DNA of 24,684 bases from a virus: positions 1 to 24,684 of IMG/VR virus record IMGVR_UViG_3300032242_000600. The stretch is one strand, 5' to 3'. The position numbers and the translations under genes are program-made. Shown piece after piece: positions 20,675 through 24,684 of this stretch. The notes below the pieces were generated by a model. It was not told the origin of the DNA, did no database searches, and worked only from the letters and a program-made list of their open reading frames with translations. Numbering within the stretch: position 1 is the first letter of the stretch; every line of letters starts with the position of its first letter.

Positions 20675-20696
20675 AATAGGGGCTTCGGCCCCTATT
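20675..20696 (+). terminator. second TTCG hairpin
   Basis: A 9-bp perfect stem AATAGGGGC/GCCCCTATT with a TTCG loop. It shares the GGGGCTTCGGCCCC core with the hairpin after the capsid gene. No long T-run follows, so partial termination or mRNA protection is more likely than full stop. Confidence 0.55.
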
Positions 20697-20711
20697 ACTT
20701 GAAAGAAGTGC

Positions 20712-21401
20712 ATGGGTACGGTAACCGCGAAAACCATTATTGACAAAGCTTCGATTCAGTTAATTGACTTGACCAACATCCGTTGGACGCGAGCCGAATT
20801 GCTATCTTGGCTCAACGATGGAATGCGCCAAATCGTACTTATTCAGCCGAGCGCTTCATCGACTACCTCTGTAATTTCTTTGCAGTCTGGTACTAGACAA
20901 TACATCCCAGACGACGGATGGTTGTTGCTCAACATCTACAGAAATATGGGGACTACTGGGTCAACACCCGGGCGTGCTATCCGTATTATTTCTCGTGAGG
21001 TATTGGATAACTTCAACCCGAACTGGCACACGGCTACTGCTACAGCAGAAGTTCGCAACTACATGTATACCAACCAAGACCAGTTGGCGTTTTACGTGTA
21101 CCCACCAAATACAGGCACGCAGAAGATTGAAATCAATTACTCTGCGCAGCCAACAGACTTGACTTCTGAATCGCAAGCCATTCCAATTTTTGATGTGTTC
21201 CAGTCTGCTTTAGTGGACTACATCATGTACCGCGCTTGTAGTAAAGACGCCGAATACGCTCCGGGCGTGCAGTTGTCTCAGAGCTACATGGCTACATTCG
21301 TTGCTGCGGTTCAAGGCAAGACACAGTCTGAAATCTCTAACGACCCATCGCAAGCGCTCAACCCGCCTAACCCCGCAGCCCGTGGAAGTACCTCAGCATG
21401 A
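20712..21401 (+). CDS. head-tail adaptor-like protein (DUF6682 type)
   Basis: A 229-aa protein. The N-terminus KTIIDKASIQLIDLTNIRWT, then RAELLSWLNDGMRQIVLIQP, matches phage adaptor proteins annotated as DUF6682, which I recall in the same position. The middle is beta-rich (INYSAQPTDLTSESQAIPIF), followed by the helical DVFQSALVDYIMYRACSKDA and a disordered tail. Such adaptors bind the bottom of the portal and extend the tail channel. SD-like GAAAGAAG precedes the ATG, which is preferred because it gives the conserved start. Confidence 0.8.
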   Translation: MGTVTAKTIIDKASIQLIDLTNIRWTRAELLSWLNDGMRQIVLIQPSASSTTSVISLQSGTRQYIPDDGWLLLNIYRNMGTTGSTPGRAIRIISREVLDNFNPNWHTATATAEVRNYMYTNQDQLAFYVYPPNTGTQKIEINYSAQPTDLTSESQAIPIFDVFQSALVDYIMYRACSKDAEYAPGVQLSQSYMATFVAAVQGKTQSEISNDPSQALNPPNPAARGSTSA

Positions 21402-22048
21402 CCGCAGTTTCATACGAAGTCTTTTTGCCGGAAGTTATGCCATATGTGCACGACGCGCCCGAGATCGTGGCGGTGCAGGCTATTCGAAATGCGTGCATTG
21501 AGTTTTGCGAGAAGACACACTACCTACAAGAAAAACTTGACCCAATCACTGGAATCAAGGGGATTGGGTTGTACGACCTAGATTCAAACGATAACAACTA
21601 CAAAGTTGTAGAAATCATGCAGGCGTACTACGGGGATCAATTATTGATCCCAAAGGCGCAAGAAGAACTTAACCAGATTTACCGCACATCAAACTGGGAA
21701 AACCTAAGTGGGAACCCTTATTATTATTTTCGCACAAGGGCAGGCGAGATTCGTTTAGTAACAATACCAACAGTGACAGAAGCAAACAAGCTAAACGTAA
21801 AAGCCGCAATTGCCCCGAAAAGGGCATCTACTACAGTTGATGACGAGATGTTTGAGCGCTTTTTAGAATATATTTCTTACGGCGCACGCGCACGTTTGTA
21901 CAATACACCTAATCAACCTTACTACGACGCCAAGACTTCTATGGAATATACCAAGAGGTTTTACGATGCGATTGGTGAAGTACGCACACGAGTGTACAAA
22001 GGGTTAACCCGTACAGCAGTGAACATCGAATTCCAGAGGTTTGTATGA
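21398..22048 (+). CDS. head-tail connector/tail tube-like protein
   Basis: A 216-aa protein coupled by ATGA to the adaptor gene. N-terminal helix EIVAVQAIRNACIEFCEKTH, a beta-rich middle (GEIRLVTIPTVTEANKLNVK), and a C-terminal helical part (YGARARLYNTPNQPYYDAKT). The layout resembles proteins that follow DUF6682-type adaptors in other podovirus-like phages, variously annotated as tail tubular protein A or connector. Family from position and general shape, not from a specific motif. Confidence 0.7.
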   Translation: MTAVSYEVFLPEVMPYVHDAPEIVAVQAIRNACIEFCEKTHYLQEKLDPITGIKGIGLYDLDSNDNNYKVVEIMQAYYGDQLLIPKAQEELNQIYRTSNWENLSGNPYYYFRTRAGEIRLVTIPTVTEANKLNVKAAIAPKRASTTVDDEMFERFLEYISYGARARLYNTPNQPYYDAKTSMEYTKRFYDAIGEVRTRVYKGLTRTAVNIEFQRFV

Positions 22049-22377
22049 CCGATAAAATCAAACTTGTTCAAGACGACACCCGCCCAGCGCTGGTTTGCAC
22101 AATTACAGACGATACCACTGGTGCGGTTGTTGCTCTGACTGGAGCTACAGTTTTATTGAAGTTCCGAGCCGCTGGTTCTACAACCCTGCAAGCCACTGTA
22201 ACTGGAACTGTGACTGACGGCCCCAATGGTGTTGTTGCGTTCTATCCAGCTTCTGCCCCAACTATGCTTAGCGGGGATGCAGGGGACTACGAAGGCGAAA
22301 TCCAAATCACGTTTGCTGATGGCCAAATTCAAACTGTGTATGACCTATTGAAGTTCAAGGTGCGGAGTGACTTTTAA
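22045..22377 (+). CDS. BppU-like N-terminal domain protein
   Basis: A 110-aa all-beta protein. The order VQDDTRPALVCTITDDTTG, then VVALTGATVLLKFRA, GDYEGEIQITFADGQIQTVY and LLKFKV is the pattern of BppU-type N-terminal (immunoglobulin-like) domains, which attach receptor-binding proteins to baseplates or tails. It is a single domain without the rest of BppU. Coupled upstream by ATGA; its end abuts the next start by one base (TAATGG). Confidence 0.75.
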   Translation: MTDKIKLVQDDTRPALVCTITDDTTGAVVALTGATVLLKFRAAGSTTLQATVTGTVTDGPNGVVAFYPASAPTMLSGDAGDYEGEIQITFADGQIQTVYDLLKFKVRSDF

Positions 22378-23066
22378 TGGCCGCACAAATTACCGGCAAT
22401 AGCACTTCTGCGACAGTTGCTTCGGTAAAACTGCGGGCAAGCGTATCTACGGTTGTTCCAGTAGTAGGTCTTACTAGGGTTTACCCTGTAGCAGACGTAG
22501 CGTACATACTTTTAGCCGTAAGCGCGTATTTAGACACAACAGGTCGGTTCAAGTACACCACTGACGTCTTTAGCGTTGCTGATGCAACTGCGCTTAGTAC
22601 AAGCAAGACGGCTGATGCTGATTCTTTCTCATTGGCCGACGGTCAAGTATTCAGCACAGCCAAAGCAGTTACAGACACGGCCACGATAGGCGATAGCGTA
22701 GCAACAGTTCTGATCTTCATTCGCCAGTTTGACGATACAACAAGTCTTGCAGACGCTAAGACGCTGCTTATTAGTCCAGCTTATTCAGATACATTCACTA
22801 CAAGTGAGACGACTGCATTCTCAATAAGTAAGGCTTTATCTGATTCTTTTGCACTGAACGACTTGTCGGATGCAAACGGGCCCGACTGGTCATTTTCGGA
22901 CTACACAAACAACACAGTATCAACCTCGGATAGCGCTACGGTGACCAACACCAAAGGGCTTTCAGACTCGCTTTCTTCGTCGGACAGTGGTACATTAATA
23001 TCCCAAGGATATTGCGATATCACCTACTTCGCCGAAGACTACGTCGGGGACTACAGAACTTTTTAA
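22377..23066 (+). CDS. structural protein with ~18-residue Asp/Ser repeats
   Basis: A 229-aa protein. From residue about 63 to 209 it consists of about eight degenerate units of around 18-20 residues built on a D-S/T-F-S-x-x-D core and ending SKAL, AKAV or TKGL (for example ADSFSLADGQVFSTAKAV, SDTFTTSETTAFSISKAL). The C-terminus QGYCDITYFAEDYVGDYRTF is a block I recall at the end of similar phage structural proteins. Such repeats probably form a beta-solenoid or extended stalk. Its place among fibre-like genes suggests a tail or head fibre part. Confidence 0.75.
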   Translation: MAAQITGNSTSATVASVKLRASVSTVVPVVGLTRVYPVADVAYILLAVSAYLDTTGRFKYTTDVFSVADATALSTSKTADADSFSLADGQVFSTAKAVTDTATIGDSVATVLIFIRQFDDTTSLADAKTLLISPAYSDTFTTSETTAFSISKALSDSFALNDLSDANGPDWSFSDYTNNTVSTSDSATVTNTKGLSDSLSSSDSGTLISQGYCDITYFAEDYVGDYRTF

Positions 23067-23079
23067 GCAGGAGTAATTC

Positions 23080-23526
23080 ATGGTAAACGATAGCATCAAA
23101 ATTACCGGTGACGTCAAGATTGACATCATCGGCGCAGACGGAGCCGTGAAGGACTCCCGCGAGATTAAGAATCTAGTTGTCACTTCAGGCAAGACCTTCA
23201 TTGCTTCTCGTATGGTTGGCGTTGCGTCTACCGTTATGGGCTGGATGGAGCTTGGAACTGGAACTACAGCAGCTGCTGTTGGTGACACTGCATTGCAAAC
23301 TGCCATCTCTGGCTCACGCGTAACGCTGACAAGTGGTACAAGCTCAACCAACGTAGTTACATATGTAGCAAGCTTCCCAGCTGGTACAGGTACAGGCGCT
23401 GTTACTGAAGCAGGCGTGTTCAACGCGTCCAGCGCAGGCACAATGCTTTGCCGCACAGTGTTCTCAGTTGTCAACAAAGGCGCAGCTGATGCGATGAGCA
23501 TCACTTGGACAATCACTGTCAGCTAA
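23080..23526 (+). CDS. virion structural protein, fibre-associated
   Basis: A 148-aa beta-rich protein. Residues about 15-45 (IDIIGADGAVKDSREIKNLV, then VTSGKTFIASRMVG) and the GWMELGTGTTAAAVGDTALQ block resemble virion proteins found near tail fibre genes in many phages. SD AGGAG is seven bases before the ATG. No enzyme motif. Likely a small appendage or neck component. Confidence 0.7.
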   Translation: MVNDSIKITGDVKIDIIGADGAVKDSREIKNLVVTSGKTFIASRMVGVASTVMGWMELGTGTTAAAVGDTALQTAISGSRVTLTSGTSSTNVVTYVASFPAGTGTGAVTEAGVFNASSAGTMLCRTVFSVVNKGAADAMSITWTITVS

Positions 23527-23536
23527 GGATTAGTTA

Positions 23537-24115
23537 ATGTCAACCATCGTTCTTCGTTCGGTTAAAGGGTCTCCGTTGACCAACACGGAGGTCGATACAA
23601 ACTTTAGCAATCTAAACACAGACAAGTATCAAGCTGGAGGGGCGTTAGGTACGCCTGCTTCCGGTACGATGACTAACGTCACTGGCCTTCCGCTTACTAC
23701 TGGTGTTACAGGCACACTGCCTATTGCTAACGGCGGTACAGGTCAGACCACACAAGCTGCTGCGTTAACTGCTCTTGCAGGTACTCAAGTCGCTGGATAC
23801 TATTTACGCTCAAACGGTACTGCTACTTCGTTAACAGCAATAGTTGCCTCAGACGTACCTACGCTCAACCAAAACACTACTGGTACTGCAGCAAACATAA
23901 CTGCAACGAGCAACTCCACACTAACTACGTTAAGTTCATTAAGCCTGCCCGGATCACAAGTATCCGGAAACATTTCAGGCAATGCAGCAAACGTAACTGG
24001 AACAGTAGCAATAGCGAACGGCGGTACAGGAGCTACAACGGTAGCAGCCGCACAAACGAATTTGCAGGTCGATCCTGCTGGAACTGCGATTGCGATGGCA
24101 ATTGCTCTGGGGTAA
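23537..24115 (+). CDS. short tail-fibre-like protein
   Basis: A 192-aa low-complexity protein. The N-terminus (LRSVKGSPLTNTEVDTNFSN, then LNTDK) is a standard attachment segment of phage tail fibres. IANGGTG occurs at 63-69 and 159-165, the usual repeat of fibre shafts. It is far shorter than typical fibres and ends without a receptor-binding tip, so it may be one module of a multi-gene fibre. SD-like AAGGA precedes the ATG. Confidence 0.75.
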   Translation: MSTIVLRSVKGSPLTNTEVDTNFSNLNTDKYQAGGALGTPASGTMTNVTGLPLTTGVTGTLPIANGGTGQTTQAAALTALAGTQVAGYYLRSNGTATSLTAIVASDVPTLNQNTTGTAANITATSNSTLTTLSSLSLPGSQVSGNISGNAANVTGTVAIANGGTGATTVAAAQTNLQVDPAGTAIAMAIALG

Positions 24116-24118
24116 CAA

Positions 24119-24445
24119 ATGGCAAATACATTCACGCGGTACACATCAAAGTCAGTAGGAACTACTCCGGTAGTTCTAGTTACTGCAGCTTCGTCTACAC
24201 AGACTACGGCTGTAGGTTTGACCTTGTCTAATACGACAACAAGCCCTGTTACTGTGGATGTTTATGTAACGGCTTCAGCAGTTAACTACTACCTTGTCAA
24301 AGCAGCATCAGTAGCAGTAGGCGGATCATTAGCCCTGTTTGGCGCTGACGGCAAACTGGTGTTGAACACCGGTGACGCGTTTACTGTAGTGTCTAGCACT
24401 GCTTCTTCTGTTGACGCAATTCTCTCTGTACTGCAAATAACATGA
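24119..24445 (+). CDS. small beta-sandwich structural protein
   Basis: A 108-aa protein (MANTFTRYTSKSVGTTPVVL...), all beta-like, with a central LTLSNTTTSPVTVDVYVTAS and a final DAILSVLQIT. This pattern is frequent in small virion proteins encoded between fibre genes. It starts three bases after the previous stop and shares ATGA with the next gene. Function in the virion is unknown; a fibre or baseplate accessory is inferred. Confidence 0.7.
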   Translation: MANTFTRYTSKSVGTTPVVLVTAASSTQTTAVGLTLSNTTTSPVTVDVYVTASAVNYYLVKAASVAVGGSLALFGADGKLVLNTGDAFTVVSSTASSVDAILSVLQIT

Positions 24446-24684
24446 GTTACATAGGCAATACCGCAACCACTCAGGCTTTCACGCCAGCCATTGATTACTT
24501 CAGCGGTAACGCAAGTACGACCGCATTCACCCTGTCTCGCCCAGTTGCGTCTGTGGCGCAGGTGCAGGTGGTGGTTAACAATGTAGCACAAAACCCATCT
24601 AGCGCTTTTACAGATAGTAACAACACAATCACATTTACTTCCGCACCATCCAGCGGGACTAACAACATTTATGTTTACTACACA
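24442..24684 (+). CDS. tail-fibre-like protein, N-terminal part
   Basis: The frame opens at ATG 24442 and runs off the right edge (81 codons). The product begins MSYIGNTATTQAFTPAIDYF and continues with SGNASTTAFTLSRPVASVAQ and TITFTSAPSSGTNNIYVYYT. This is the N-terminal domain I recall from many phage tail fibres or tail appendage proteins (SGNGSTTAFTLSR...SAPSSGTNNI). The receptor-binding part would lie beyond the window. Start coupled by ATGA to the gene before. Confidence 0.8.
   Translation, partial: MSYIGNTATTQAFTPAIDYFSGNASTTAFTLSRPVASVAQVQVVVNNVAQNPSSAFTDSNNTITFTSAPSSGTNNIYVYYT

Noticed and set aside
1-24684. tRNA genes, integrase or attachment site
   Set aside because: No cloverleaf-like sequence or recombinase motif was recognised by eye; the phage cannot be called temperate or lytic from this window.

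Overview
The window reads as part of a tailed double-stranded DNA phage genome (Caudoviricetes). The 712-aa portal, the scaffold-then-capsid order and the adaptor/tube-like genes suggest a podovirus-like virion. Gene density is very high, most neighbours overlap by 1, 4 or a few bases (ATGA, TAATG, TGATG), and Shine-Dalgarno (SD) sequences are good. There is no rRNA, recognisable tRNA, CRISPR, transposase or integrase. The SD and sigma70-like promoters fit a Gram-negative host. Several small proteins resemble families I recall from freshwater proteobacterial phages, but the host is only a guess.

Layout. (1) Bases 1-10566 form a leftward (minus-strand) early/middle module of about 21 small genes. 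Its centre is a three-gene set: a MoxR-like AAA+ ATPase (6006-7010), a DUF3150-like protein (5111-5989) and a metallopeptidase-like/VWA protein (3998-5101). Around it lie a DUF3310 protein, a winged-helix protein with an AT-hook-like tail, a zinc-ribbon protein, two very small membrane proteins (7183-7281, 9119-9280) and many hypotheticals. (2) Bases 9436-10134 and 10567-11161 are two repeat-rich, mostly non-coding stretches flanking the 143-aa gene at 10135-10566. They carry a dispersed GTGTGGC-type repeat, an iteron-like GAATTTG cluster, palindromes, a hairpin series and a G-quadruplex-like run. This is the best place for an origin and for the divergent control region. (3) Bases 11162-12415 hold a GNAT acetyltransferase, an HNH protein and a convergent, strongly acidic minus-strand gene, with a TTCG-loop terminator between the last two. 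(4) Bases 12500-24684 are the rightward late module: two promoter candidates, four tiny basic or coiled-coil genes, a ribbon-helix-helix protein, TerS, TerL, portal, two small genes, scaffold, major capsid, a small head protein, adaptor, connector, a BppU-like domain protein, a repeat-rich structural protein and several short fibre-like modules. The last one runs off the window.

How they may work together. The left module probably handles takeover and replication-associated functions; polymerase and helicase genes would lie outside the window. The MoxR/VWA triad is likely a chaperone- or peptidase-like remodelling machine with an unknown target. The right module packages DNA and builds the head and tail. 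Late expression is plausibly set by sigma70-like promoters at 12519-12527, 12641-12668 and 17605-17632, with TTCG hairpins at 20253-20268 and 20675-20696 tuning the level of the genes after the capsid gene. All functions are read from sequence pattern and recalled families, without database searches.
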